NCBI RefSeq assembly: GCF_001518815.1
Contig: NZ_CP013987.1
Coordinates: 661,001 to 725,000 of the forward strand
DNA from: Pseudomonas oryzihabitans
GTDB lineage: Bacteria; Pseudomonadota; Gammaproteobacteria; Pseudomonadales; Pseudomonadaceae
Reading direction: 5' to 3'
Length of the DNA: 64,000 nt
The notes under the pieces are model-generated. The model had not been told where the DNA came from. It saw only the letters and a program-made list of their open reading frames with translations, and made no database searches. Shown here piece after piece: positions 11,137 through 25,408 of the stretch (its first letter is position 1; each line of letters starts with the position of its first letter). Made by a program: the position numbers and the translations under genes.

Positions 11137-13385
11137 TGGGCGGGGCAAGTACAGTGAAGACGAATAGCGCAAGACGGCTGGGACTGGGATTGGCCTTGTT
11201 GCTGGGCAGCCTGGCCGGCCAGGCCCTGGCAGCCGATCTGCAGGCCTTGAACGTCGCCTCCCTGCCCGGGGATCGCATCGAGCTCAAGCTGACCTTCGAT
11301 CAGCCGGTCCCGGTACCCAAGGGCTACACCATCGAGCAGCCGGCGCGGATCGCCCTGGACTTGCCGGGGGTGGCCAACAAGCTGGGCACCAAGAGCCGCG
11401 ACCTGGGTAACGGCAATGCCCGTAGCGTGACGGTGGTAGAGGCGGGCAACCGGACCCGGCTGATCATCAACCTCACCAACCTGGCCAGCTACGACACCCG
11501 CGCCGATGGCCGCAATCTGTTCGTCACCATCGGTGGCACCGCCGGTCGTCAGGCAGCTACCGCCCAGGCCAACCTGACGCCGAATCTGCCGCGCGCCGCC
11601 GCTCCAGCCACCGTGACCGCACCGGCGCCAGCGCCTCTGCCAGGCGCTGTCACCCGCACGCCGCTGCCGCCGACTCAGGCCACCTCCACCGTCGCCGCCA
11701 TGACCGCGCCCCGCCCGCAGCTGCGTGGCAAGGCGATCCGTCATATCGACTTCCAGCGTGGCCCCCAGGGTGAGGGCAACGTGGTCATCGACCTGAGCGA
11801 GACCGGCATCAACCCGGATATCCAGGAACAGGGCGGCAAGATCCGCCTGACCTTTGCCGGCACCCAGTTGCCGGAAGAGTTGCGGGTACGGCTGGACGTC
11901 AAGGACTTCGCCACTCCGGTGCAGTTCGTCAATGCCTCGGCCGACAGCAGTGGCGCGAGCATCGTCATCGAGCCTACCGGGACCTACGATTACCTGGCCT
12001 ACCAGACCAATAACCGCCTGACCCTGAGCGTCAAGCCGCTCACTACCGAAGAGAAGGAAAAGCGCGCAGCCGATCGCTTCACCTACACCGGTGAAAAGCT
12101 GTCGCTGAATTTCCAGGACATCGATGTGCGCTCGGTGCTGCAGTTGATCGCCGACTTCACCAACCTCAACCTGGTGGCGAGCGACACCGTGCAGGGCAAC
12201 ATCACCCTGCGCCTGCAGAACGTGCCTTGGGATCAGGCGCTGGATCTGATTCTCAAGACCAAGGGGCTCGACAAACGCCAGATCGGCAATGTGCTGCTGG
12301 TGGCCCCGGCCGACGAGATCGCTGCCCGCGAACGCCAGGAGCTGGAGTCGCAGAAGCAGATCCAGCAGCTGGCGCCGCTGCGCCGTGATCTGATCCAGGT
12401 CAACTACGCCAAGGCCGCCGATATCGCCAAGCTGTTCCAGTCGGTGACCAGTGCTGACAAGACCGCCGACGAGCGCGGCTCCATCTCGGTGGACGAGCGC
12501 ACCAACAGCATCATCGCCTACCAGACCCAGAATCGCCTGGATGAACTGCGCCGTATCGTCTCGCAGCTGGATATCCCAGTGCGCCAGGTAATGATCGAGG
12601 CGCGCCTGGTGGAAGCCAACGTCGACTACAGCAAGCAGCTGGGCGTGCGCTGGGGGGGTAACTCCACGTCGGGCAACTTCGCCGTCTACGGCAAGGACGG
12701 CGCCACCACCGTCGATCCCACTACTCGTCAGGTTTTCCTGCCGGGTAGCAGTACCGTGGGTAACTTCACTTCTACCAACGGCGTGGCCCCTACGCCCTTC
12801 GTGGATATGGGTGTCGCCGGTAGCACCTCGGGTATCGGCATCGGCTTCATGGCCGGTGGCCATATGCTGGACCTGCAGCTGTCCGCCCTGCAGTCCAGCG
12901 GCAACGGCGAAATCATCTCCCAGCCCAAGGTGGTCACCTCGGACAAGGAGACCGCGAAGATCCTGCGCGGTACCGAGATTCCCTATCAGGAAGCCAGTTC
13001 CAGTGGCGCGACCAGCACCAGCTTCAAGCAGGCAGCCCTGTCGCTGGAGGTCACGCCGCAGATCACGCCGGACAACCGCATCATCATGGAGGTCAAGGTC
13101 AACAAGGATGCCCCTGACTACCAGAACGCCTTGAATGGTGTGCCGCCGATCAGCAAGAACGAGGTCAATGCCAAGGTGCTGGTGAGCGATGGCGAGACCA
13201 TCGTGCTGGGCGGGGTGTTCTCCAATACCCAGACCAAGTCCACCACCAAGGTGCCGATGCTGGGCGATATTCCTTATGTCGGCCGGTTGTTCCGCCGGGA
13301 TTCGGTCACGGACAGCAAAGTCGAGCTGCTGATCTTCCTCACGCCGCGTATCATGAACAACCAGGCGATAGCGGTTGGTCGATGA
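11136..13385 (+). CDS. pilQ: Type IV pilus secretin PilQ
   Basis: The 749-residue product forms the outer-membrane ring through which the pilus passes. After a signal peptide (cleavage probably after LAGQALA) there are two AMIN domains (about 30-130 and 195-290) joined by an Ala/Pro-rich linker. Then come the secretin N domains (STN-like, from about residue 320: LNFQDIDVRSVLQLIADF) and the C-terminal secretin barrel with VPMLGDIPYVGRLFR and IFLTPRIMNN. I used the ATG at 11136, one base into the pilP stop; a GTG seven codons later is also possible. The AMIN domains bind peptidoglycan in this family. Confidence 0.95.
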   Translation: MGGASTVKTNSARRLGLGLALLLGSLAGQALAADLQALNVASLPGDRIELKLTFDQPVPVPKGYTIEQPARIALDLPGVANKLGTKSRDLGNGNARSVTVVEAGNRTRLIINLTNLASYDTRADGRNLFVTIGGTAGRQAATAQANLTPNLPRAAAPATVTAPAPAPLPGAVTRTPLPPTQATSTVAAMTAPRPQLRGKAIRHIDFQRGPQGEGNVVIDLSETGINPDIQEQGGKIRLTFAGTQLPEELRVRLDVKDFATPVQFVNASADSSGASIVIEPTGTYDYLAYQTNNRLTLSVKPLTTEEKEKRAADRFTYTGEKLSLNFQDIDVRSVLQLIADFTNLNLVASDTVQGNITLRLQNVPWDQALDLILKTKGLDKRQIGNVLLVAPADEIAARERQELESQKQIQQLAPLRRDLIQVNYAKAADIAKLFQSVTSADKTADERGSISVDERTNSIIAYQTQNRLDELRRIVSQLDIPVRQVMIEARLVEANVDYSKQLGVRWGGNSTSGNFAVYGKDGATTVDPTTRQVFLPGSSTVGNFTSTNGVAPTPFVDMGVAGSTSGIGIGFMAGGHMLDLQLSALQSSGNGEIISQPKVVTSDKETAKILRGTEIPYQEASSSGATSTSFKQAALSLEVTPQITPDNRIIMEVKVNKDAPDYQNALNGVPPISKNEVNAKVLVSDGETIVLGGVFSNTQTKSTTKVPMLGDIPYVGRLFRRDSVTDSKVELLIFLTPRIMNNQAIAVGR

Positions 13386-13390
13386 CATAA

Positions 13391-13909
13391 GTGCGTAATC
13401 TGTTTCTCGTAGGACCGATGGGCTCGGGCAAGAGCACCATCGGTCGGCTCCTGGCGAAGGAATTGCGGCTGCCGTTCAAGGATTCCGACAAGGTAATCGA
13501 AGAACGCACCGGTGCCGACATCCCCTGGATCTTCGATGTGGAAGGCGAGCAGGGCTTTCGCGAGCGTGAACACGCCGCGATCGCCGAGCTATGCGCGGAG
13601 AACGGTCTGGTGATGGCCACCGGGGGCGGCGCTGTGCTGCGCGAAGACAATCGCCAGGCACTCAAGCATGGCGGGCGGGTCATCTATCTGCATGCCTCCA
13701 TCGAGCAGCAGATCGAGCGGACCTCGCGGGACCGCAATCGGCCACTGCTGCAGACCGCCGATCCCGCGGCCGTATTGCGCAATCTCATGGCCATGCGCGA
13801 TCCGCTGTATCGCGAGATCGCCGACATCATCATCGAGACCGACGAGCGGCCACCGCGGCTGGTGGTGTTGCAGATACTCGACCGTCTGAAAGCCCTGGCA
13901 CCACATTAA
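13391..13909 (+). CDS. aroK: Shikimate kinase
   Basis: This enzyme phosphorylates shikimate with ATP in chorismate synthesis. The 172-residue P-loop kinase has Walker [10 protein letters not shown] (about residues 7-15), the shikimate-binding [11 protein letters not shown] segment and the TGGGAV motif (about 78-83). It starts at GTG 13391, five bases after the pilQ stop, so it is probably co-transcribed with the pilus genes. The aroK-aroB-damX order is also seen in enterobacteria. Confidence 0.95.
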   Translation: MRNLFLVGPMGSGKSTIGRLLAKELRLPFKDSDKVIEERTGADIPWIFDVEGEQGFREREHAAIAELCAENGLVMATGGGAVLREDNRQALKHGGRVIYLHASIEQQIERTSRDRNRPLLQTADPAAVLRNLMAMRDPLYREIADIIIETDERPPRLVVLQILDRLKALAPH

Positions 13910-13961
13910 AGCCGCGGGCGTTCTGCGCTATGCTAGGCGCCCTTTGAATCAAGGTGATGGC

Positions 13962-15056
13962 ATGCGGACTCTTCACGTCGAGCTCGGTGAGCGCAGCTAC
14001 CCGATCTACATCGGCCAGGGCCTTCTGGATCGACCGGAATGCTTCCTGCCCCATCTCGCCGGACGCAAGGTGGCGATTGTCACCAATGACACCATCGCGC
14101 CGCTTTATCTGGAGCGCCTGCTGCGCACCCTGGGCGATCGGCAGGTCAGCGCCATCGTGCTGCCCGACGGCGAGGCGCACAAGAACTGGGAAACCCTGCA
14201 GCTGATCTTCGATGGTCTGTTGCAGGATCGCCATGACCGCAAGACCACCCTCATCGCCCTGGGCGGCGGGGTGATCGGCGACATGGGCGGCTTTGCCGCG
14301 GCCTGCTATCAGCGTGGGGTGGACTTCATCCAGGTACCCACCACGCTCCTGTCCCAGGTGGATTCCTCGGTGGGCGGCAAGACCGGCATCAACCACCCGC
14401 TGGGCAAGAACATGGTCGGCGCCTTCTATCAGCCGAAGGCGGTAATCATCGACACCGACAGCCTGGCGACCCTGCCGGCGCGCGAGCTGTCGGCTGGCCT
14501 GGCCGAGGTCATCAAGTATGGCCTGATCTGTGACGAACCCTTTCTTGGCTGGCTCGAAGAGCACGTCGAGGCGCTGCTGGCACTGGATCAGACCGCGCTC
14601 ACCGAAGCCATCGAGCGCTCCTGCGCGGCCAAGGCCCAGGTGGTGGGCAGCGACGAGCGCGAGTCGGGCCTGCGGGCGATCCTCAACCTCGGCCATACCT
14701 TCGGACATGCCATCGAGACCCACCAGGGCTATGGCGTCTGGCTGCATGGCGAGGCGGTCTCCGCCGGCATGGTGATGGCGCTGCAGATGTCCCTGCTGCT
14801 GGGCTGGTTGAGTCCTGCGCAGCGTGACCGGGCGATCCGCCTGCTGGTCAAAGCCAAGCTGCCCGTGGTGCCCCCGGCCGATATGCAGCCGGCCGATTTC
14901 GAACGCCTCATGGCGGTGGACAAGAAGGTCCTGGACGGACAACTACGGCTGGTGCTGCTCAGTGACCTGGGCCAAGCCGTGGTGACCGCTGACTTCGCCC
15001 GCGACATTCTCGAGCAGACGCTGCGTACCGATTACCAAGCGCTGACCGCCCAGTAA
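13962..15056 (+). CDS. aroB: 3-dehydroquinate synthase
   Basis: It converts DAHP to 3-dehydroquinate, the second step of the shikimate pathway, using NAD and a divalent metal. The 364-residue protein starts [18 protein letters not shown]. It shows the nucleotide-binding [13 protein letters not shown], the [19 protein letters not shown] block, and the metal-ligand histidines in [12 protein letters not shown] and [10 protein letters not shown]. The ATG at 13962 fits the conserved N-terminus better than a TTG six codons earlier. It lies 52 bases after aroK and 18 bases before the DamX-like gene. Confidence 0.96.
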   Translation: MRTLHVELGERSYPIYIGQGLLDRPECFLPHLAGRKVAIVTNDTIAPLYLERLLRTLGDRQVSAIVLPDGEAHKNWETLQLIFDGLLQDRHDRKTTLIALGGGVIGDMGGFAAACYQRGVDFIQVPTTLLSQVDSSVGGKTGINHPLGKNMVGAFYQPKAVIIDTDSLATLPARELSAGLAEVIKYGLICDEPFLGWLEEHVEALLALDQTALTEAIERSCAAKAQVVGSDERESGLRAILNLGHTFGHAIETHQGYGVWLHGEAVSAGMVMALQMSLLLGWLSPAQRDRAIRLLVKAKLPVVPPADMQPADFERLMAVDKKVLDGQLRLVLLSDLGQAVVTADFARDILEQTLRTDYQALTAQ

Positions 15057-15074
15057 GGAGAACAAGAGAGTCCC

Positions 15075-16667
15075 ATGTCCAATCTGCATGCCGACGAAGC
15101 CTTTCTCGGTCACTATCAGTTCACTCACGACCCGTTCGCTGCCCGCGTTCCCGGTTTCAAATTCTTTCCGGCGCAGCGCAAGCCGGTACTTGGCCAGTTG
15201 CATCACCTGGCTCGCTACAGCCAGCTCCTGCTGGTGGTCAGTGGTCCCGAGGGCAGTGGCAAGACCTTGCTGCGCCAGGCGCTGGCGGCCAGCACCAAGA
15301 AGGAAGCCGTGCATTGCGTGGTGATTTCCGCGCAGAACGGCGGCGACGTCCGCACCGTGCTGGCCCAGGTAGCCAAGGGCGTGGGCGCTGACAGCCAGAC
15401 GCCGGCGGCCATTCTCGAACAGGCTGCGGAAGTGCGCCTGGCGGGGCAGGAGGTCTACATCCTGGTGGACGATGCCGAGGCGCTGGCGACCCCCGCGCTG
15501 GAAGCCCTGCTGGAGTTGGCTGGCGGCACCGAAAAGGAGCGCCTGCACGTCTTCCTGTTTGGCGAGGCGGAAGTAGTGATGCGCCTGGAGGATATCGCTC
15601 AGGGCGAAGAGCGCTATCACGCCATCGAATTGCTGCCCTACAGCGAAAGCGAAGCCGAAGAGTATCTGGCCCAGCGCCTGGAAGGTGCCGGTCAGGGGCT
15701 GGAAATCTTCACCGACGAGCAGCTCGCGACCATTCACGAGCGCTCCGGTGGCTGGCCTGGTCGCCTTAACGAAGAGGCTCGCGATGTCCTGGTGGCGGGC
15801 ATGAGCGCCCGTCGCAAGAAGGCGGCTGCGCCGGCGAAAGGATCGCGCAACCTGCTGGCGGCCCTGCCGCGCAAGCATCTGATCATCCTCGGCGTTGTGG
15901 TGGTGGCGGTAGGTGCCGCGGCCCTGTCGCTCAAGGGTGGCAAGAGCGAAGCACCGACCACCGCGAACGAGCAGAACCTGCCCCTGGGCGGCCAGAGCAC
16001 GGCCGGCACCAGCAGGGATGCCCAGGGCGCGCCCATCCAGTTCGACGGTTCCTCCAAGCCGCTTCCCCTGCCGCTGGTGGGTGATTCGCAACCGGTCATT
16101 CGCGAACCGTTGGCGGAAGCAGCGGGCGGTCGCCAGGCTGGAACCGCGGCGGGCAACGACATGGAAGCCGGCGGAGTGCCGCCTACCGTGAGCACCGAGG
16201 CCCCGCCCGTGAGCGATGAGGACGAGCTGCCCAGCCGTACCCCGGCCCGCTCCTCCGCGCCCAGCGCCCCAGCGGTGACTGCACCGGCTCCCCGGCATAC
16301 GGCGCCTGCCGCGCCGACTCCGGCACCGACCAAGCCAGCCCCAGCCGCGGCGCCTGCCCATTCGGCTGGCACTGCGGCAGGTTGGTATGGCAGCCAGTCG
16401 GGCAGCAAGTACGCCCTGCAGGTAGTGGGCACCAGTACCGAGAAGGCAGCGCAGGACTTCATCGCCCGCCAGACCGACAGTGGCAGCTTTCACTACTTCA
16501 AGAAAAGCTACCAGGGCAAGGCGCTCTATGTAGTGACCTACGGCAGCTTCGCCAATCGTGCGGCAGCCGAGGCGGCGGCCAAGCAGTTGCCGGCCAAGGT
16601 GCAGGCCAGCAAGCCCTGGCCACGGACCTTCGCCAGCATCCAGCAGGACATCGCCACCAGCCGTTGA
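15075..16667 (+). CDS. damX: DamX-like SPOR-domain cell-division protein with N-terminal AAA+ domain
   Basis: The 530-residue protein combines an ExeA-like AAA+ ATPase domain (about 20-255; Walker A GPEGSGKT at about 58-65, Walker B-like ILVDDAEAL), one transmembrane helix (about 270-290, HLIILGVVVVAVGAAAL), a long Ala/Pro/Thr-rich periplasmic linker, and a C-terminal SPOR domain (about 445-525) that binds denuded glycan at the septum. This matches DamX by domain content at the C-terminus and by position after aroB. The AAA+ part is kept in pseudomonads, whereas E. coli DamX lacks a clear ATPase domain. Start ATG 15075 follows GGAGAACAAGAG. A strong terminator follows the gene. The division role is by homology; the ATPase function is unknown to me. 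Confidence 0.85.
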   Translation: MSNLHADEAFLGHYQFTHDPFAARVPGFKFFPAQRKPVLGQLHHLARYSQLLLVVSGPEGSGKTLLRQALAASTKKEAVHCVVISAQNGGDVRTVLAQVAKGVGADSQTPAAILEQAAEVRLAGQEVYILVDDAEALATPALEALLELAGGTEKERLHVFLFGEAEVVMRLEDIAQGEERYHAIELLPYSESEAEEYLAQRLEGAGQGLEIFTDEQLATIHERSGGWPGRLNEEARDVLVAGMSARRKKAAAPAKGSRNLLAALPRKHLIILGVVVVAVGAAALSLKGGKSEAPTTANEQNLPLGGQSTAGTSRDAQGAPIQFDGSSKPLPLPLVGDSQPVIREPLAEAAGGRQAGTAAGNDMEAGGVPPTVSTEAPPVSDEDELPSRTPARSSAPSAPAVTAPAPRHTAPAAPTPAPTKPAPAAAPAHSAGTAAGWYGSQSGSKYALQVVGTSTEKAAQDFIARQTDSGSFHYFKKSYQGKALYVVTYGSFANRAAAEAAAKQLPAKVQASKPWPRTFASIQQDIATSR

Positions 16668-16684
16668 TTCTTGCCTGCCGCGAA

Positions 16685-16727
16685 AGAAAGCCCTGGCGCT
16701 ATCACGAGAGTGACGCCGGGGCTTTCT
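16685..16727 (+). terminator. Intrinsic terminator after the DamX-like gene
   Basis: AGAAAGCCCTGGCG (16685-16698) pairs with CGCCGGGGCTTTCT (16714-16727), with one wobble, around a 15-base loop; ATTTTG follows. It closes the pilM-to-damX run before the gltB promoter. Confidence 0.85.
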
Positions 16728-16766
16728 ATTTTGCGTCATGGAATTTTCATCAGGTGTCATCAGTGT

Positions 16767-16794
16767 TTGTCGAAGGCGTTTTTTTCGCTACACT
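16767..16794 (+). promoter_or_regulatory. Candidate sigma-70 promoter of gltBD
   Basis: TTGTCG (16767-16772) and TACACT (16789-16794) are separated by 16 bases that include a run of seven T, about 88 bases upstream of the gltB ATG. Tentative. Confidence 0.5.
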
Positions 16795-16806
16795 GGTCAG
16801 CCTTTG

Positions 16807-16839
16807 ACTGTCCGAAAAAAGTTCAAATAAGCGGACAGT
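16807..16839 (+). promoter_or_regulatory. Inverted repeat in the gltB leader
   Basis: ACTGTCCG (16807-16814) and its exact complement CGGACAGT (16832-16839) flank a 17-base A-rich centre, with TTTTG after the second arm. It lies just downstream of the candidate promoter and 43 bases before gltB. It could be an operator or an RNA hairpin; sequence alone does not decide. Confidence 0.5.
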
Positions 16840-16882
16840 TTTGTGATGCCTTCGCAATAACCTGATTGCCGGTGAGAGCGCT

Positions 16883-21331
<4,449 letters not shown>

Positions 21332-21394
21332 CGACTTCGATGCCGGCTCCCTCAGGCGCCGGTTTCACCGTGATAGCTCGTGGCGCCCATCTGA

Positions 21395-22840
<1,446 letters not shown>

Positions 22841-22859
22841 GCCCAGTCCGCTGGACAGG

Positions 22860-22890
22860 AGCCGACCGGTGCAAGCCGGTCGGCTTTTTT
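22860..22890 (+). terminator. Intrinsic terminator of gltBD
   Basis: AGCCGACCGG and CCGGTCGGCT form a perfect 10-bp stem around a six-base loop TGCAAG, followed directly by six T. It begins 20 bases after the gltD stop. Confidence 0.95.
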
Positions 22891-22920
22891 ATGCCTGAAG
22901 GATTATCGTGCCCATGGGGT

Positions 22921-22997
22921 GCTCCTACAGGACATCCTGATCCTGTAGGAGGGGCCGCACCGCTACGTAGGGTGGAAAACCGCGCAGCGATTTCCAC
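22921..22997. repeat. Two adjacent intergenic palindromes (REP-like plus GTGGAAA type)
   Basis: First palindrome: GCTCCTACAGGA (22921-22932) against TCCTGTAGGAG (22941-22951), an 11-bp stem whose GTAGGAG core is the hallmark of Pseudomonas REP sequences. Second: GTGGAAA (22972-22978) against TTTCCAC (22991-22997). The same two motif types occur together at 41518-41738. Located between gltD and hemE. Confidence 0.7.
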
Positions 22998-23045
22998 GCG
23001 GCTGCCATTTCGCGAAGACAACTACCACCCCATCACCCCGATAGA

Positions 23046-23076
23046 CAAAAGGCACGACCCCCTGCCGTGCCTTTTG
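23046..23076 (+). terminator. Hairpin upstream of hemE, possible terminator
   Basis: CAAAAGGCACG (23046-23056) and CGTGCCTTTTG (23066-23076) pair perfectly over 11 bp around a nine-base loop. The A/T ends make it look like a terminator usable in either direction. No further T-run follows the stem, so its activity is uncertain. Confidence 0.5.
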
Positions 23077-23123
23077 CCAGCCGCTTTGCGACAATGCCGG
23101 CACTTTTGCTGCCGGATGTCGCC

Positions 23124-24191
23124 ATGACTGCCCTGAAGAACGACCGTTTCCTGCGTGCCCTGCTCAAGCAGCCGGTGGACGTCACCCCGGTGTGGATGAT
23201 GCGCCAGGCCGGGCGCTACCTGCCCGAATACCGCGCCAGCCGGGCCCGCGCCGGTGACTTCATGAGCCTGTGCAAGAACCCGCAATTCGCCTGCGAGGTG
23301 ACCCTGCAGCCGCTGGAGCGCTATCCCCTGGATGCGGCCATCCTCTTCTCCGACATCCTCACCATCCCCGATGCCATGGGTCAGGGTCTCTACTTCGAGA
23401 CCGGCGAGGGCCCGCGCTTTCGCAAGGTGATTGATACCCCGGCGGACATCGAAGCCTTGCCGATTCCCGATGCCGAATCCGACCTGGGCTACGTGATGGA
23501 CGCCGTGCGCACCATCCGCACGGCGCTGGACGGCCGGGTACCCCTGATCGGCTTTTCCGGCAGTCCCTGGACCCTCGCCACCTACATGATCGAAGGCGGC
23601 TCCAGCAAGGATTTCCGCAAGGCCAAGGCCATGCTCTACGACACCCCCGAGGCCATGCACCTGCTGCTGGACAAGCTGGCCCAGGCGGTCACCGCCTACC
23701 TCAACGGCCAGATCCGCGCCGGTGCTCAGGCGGTGCAGATCTTCGATACCTGGGGCGGCAACCTGTCCGCCGCGGCCTACCAGGAATTTTCCCTGGCCTA
23801 TATGCGCAAGATCGTGGCCGGTCTGCTCCGCGAGCATGAAGGACGGCGCGTGCCGGTGATCCTCTTCACCAAGAATGGCGGTCTCTGGCTGGAAAGCCTG
23901 GCCGACAGCGGTGCCGAGGCCTTGGGCCTGGACTGGACCTGCGACATCGGCGAGGCGCGCCGTCGCGTCGGCGGCAAGGTCGCGCTGCAGGGCAACATGG
24001 ACCCGAGCGTGCTCTATGCCAAGCCGGCGGCCATCCGTGCCGAGGTGGGGCGCATCCTGGAAAGCTACGGCCAGGGCAGCGGTCACGTCTTCAATTTGGG
24101 TCACGGCATCACTCCCGAGGTGGACCCGGCCCATGCCGGCGCCTTTATCGAAGCCGTGCACGAGTTGTCGGGACGCTACCACCAGGGCTGA
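23124..24191 (+). CDS. hemE: Uroporphyrinogen decarboxylase
   Basis: It decarboxylates the four acetate side chains of uroporphyrinogen III to give coproporphyrinogen III in heme synthesis; it is cytoplasmic and cofactor-free. The 355-residue protein starts [20 protein letters not shown] and has the signature [16 protein letters not shown] (about residues 21-36), the catalytic Asp in [15 protein letters not shown] and the GFSGSPWTL block. The ATG at 23124 matches the conserved N-terminus; an ATG 19 codons earlier adds atypical residues. Downstream, an inverted repeat overlaps its stop codon. Confidence 0.97.
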   Translation: MTALKNDRFLRALLKQPVDVTPVWMMRQAGRYLPEYRASRARAGDFMSLCKNPQFACEVTLQPLERYPLDAAILFSDILTIPDAMGQGLYFETGEGPRFRKVIDTPADIEALPIPDAESDLGYVMDAVRTIRTALDGRVPLIGFSGSPWTLATYMIEGGSSKDFRKAKAMLYDTPEAMHLLLDKLAQAVTAYLNGQIRAGAQAVQIFDTWGGNLSAAAYQEFSLAYMRKIVAGLLREHEGRRVPVILFTKNGGLWLESLADSGAEALGLDWTCDIGEARRRVGGKVALQGNMDPSVLYAKPAAIRAEVGRILESYGQGSGHVFNLGHGITPEVDPAHAGAFIEAVHELSGRYHQG

Positions 24192-24258
24192 CTATGCCGG
24201 GATCGGCGTGTCCACTCCCAAGTCGAACGAGCGGGGCGCGGCCGGTTGCGGCATAGTC
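24190..24258. repeat. 10-bp inverted repeat spanning the hemE stop and next gene's upstream region
   Basis: GACTATGCCG (24190-24199) and its exact complement CGGCATAGTC (24249-24258) are 49 bases apart. They lie between the last base of hemE and the start of the DpkA-like gene. A long-loop RNA stem or a pair of protein sites are both possible; no T-run is attached. Confidence 0.5.
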
Positions 24259-24283
24259 GGGGTTTTCCCGATGGAGCGCCACC

Positions 24284-25297
24284 ATGGCCCAGATGACCCC
24301 GGAAGAGCTGCAGCAACTGGCCGAGGAGGTGCTCGCGGCCCAGGGTTTCAGTCAACCGCAGGGCGCGGCTATCGCCGCCATGATGGTGGCCGGCCAGCGC
24401 GATGACTGTGCCTCCCACGGCATCTACCGACTGCTGGGCATCGTCAAGACGCTGAAGGCCGGCAAGGTGGTGCCGGATGCCGTTCCCCGCGTCGAGGACG
24501 TGGCACCGGCCATCGTCCGGGTCGATGCCGGGGGTGGCTTCTCGCCGCTGGCCTTTCACGCCGGTCTGCCACTGCTCGATGCCAAGGCGCGCACCTGCGG
24601 CCTGGCGGCCCTGGCGATCAACAACTGCGTGCATTTCTCGGCGCTCTGGGTGGAAATGGAAGCCCTTACCGCCCGCGGCCTGGTGGCTCTGGCGTGCAAT
24701 CCCACCCAGGCCTATGTCGCTCCGGCGGGTGGGCGGCGGCCGCTGTTCGGCACCAATCCCATCGCCTTCGGCTGGCCACGGCCGGAAGGGCAGCCCTTCG
24801 TCTTCGACTTCGCCACCAGTGCGGTGGCTCGCGGCGAAATCGAATTGCATCGTCGCGCCAGCAAGGCCCTGCCCGAGGGCTGGGGAGTGGATGCCGAGGG
24901 CGCCCCGAGCAACGATGCCCGCACCGTGCTGGAGGAGGGCGCCATGCTGACCTTTGGTGGCCACAAGGGCTCGGCGCTGTCGGCCATGATCGAGTTGCTC
25001 GCCGGACCGCTGATCGGCGATCTCACTAGTCCGGAGTCCTCGGCCTTCGACGCCGGAGCGGGCGGATTGCCCTATCACGGCGAACTCATCCTGGCCTTCG
25101 ATCCCCAGCGGTTTCTCGGCGCGGCGGTGGCCGACTATCAGCAGCGTGCCGAACAGCTGTTCGCCGGCATTGAGGCCCAGGGCGCCCGCTTGCCGTCGCA
25201 GCGCCGCTATGCGGCGCGCGCTCTTAATACCACCCGTGGCTGGCTGGAGGTGCCGGACGAAATGCTCGCCGAGGTGCGGGCGCTGCTGCCCGGCTGA
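24284..25297 (+). CDS. Ldh2-family NAD(P)H-dependent reductase, DpkA-like
   Basis: The 337-residue protein belongs to the malate/L-lactate dehydrogenase-2 fold, which uses an NAD(P)H-binding arrangement distinct from Rossmann enzymes. It has the family's active-site His in CASHGIYRL (about residue 46), the FGTNPIAFGWP block (about 155-165), DFATSAVARG, and FGGHKGSALS (about 225-234). Its pattern resembles delta1-piperideine-2-carboxylate/delta1-pyrroline-2-carboxylate reductase (DpkA) of pseudomonads, used in D-lysine/D-proline or hydroxyproline breakdown, more than malate or ureidoglycolate dehydrogenases. No amino-acid catabolic genes lie nearby, and the neighbour is an MFS transporter, so the substrate is an inference. 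Start ATG 24284 has only a weak ribosome-binding site. Confidence 0.75.
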   Translation: MAQMTPEELQQLAEEVLAAQGFSQPQGAAIAAMMVAGQRDDCASHGIYRLLGIVKTLKAGKVVPDAVPRVEDVAPAIVRVDAGGGFSPLAFHAGLPLLDAKARTCGLAALAINNCVHFSALWVEMEALTARGLVALACNPTQAYVAPAGGRRPLFGTNPIAFGWPRPEGQPFVFDFATSAVARGEIELHRRASKALPEGWGVDAEGAPSNDARTVLEEGAMLTFGGHKGSALSAMIELLAGPLIGDLTSPESSAFDAGAGGLPYHGELILAFDPQRFLGAAVADYQQRAEQLFAGIEAQGARLPSQRRYAARALNTTRGWLEVPDEMLAEVRALLPG

Positions 25298-25408
25298 TCC
25301 AGGACGCGATTCGCATCACCTGGCGGAGGCTGCGACAACGCGGTCTCTGAACCCCATGCCAGACGCAGGGTCCACGACTGGCCCCCTTCGTGCCAGCCCT
25401 GGGTCTTC

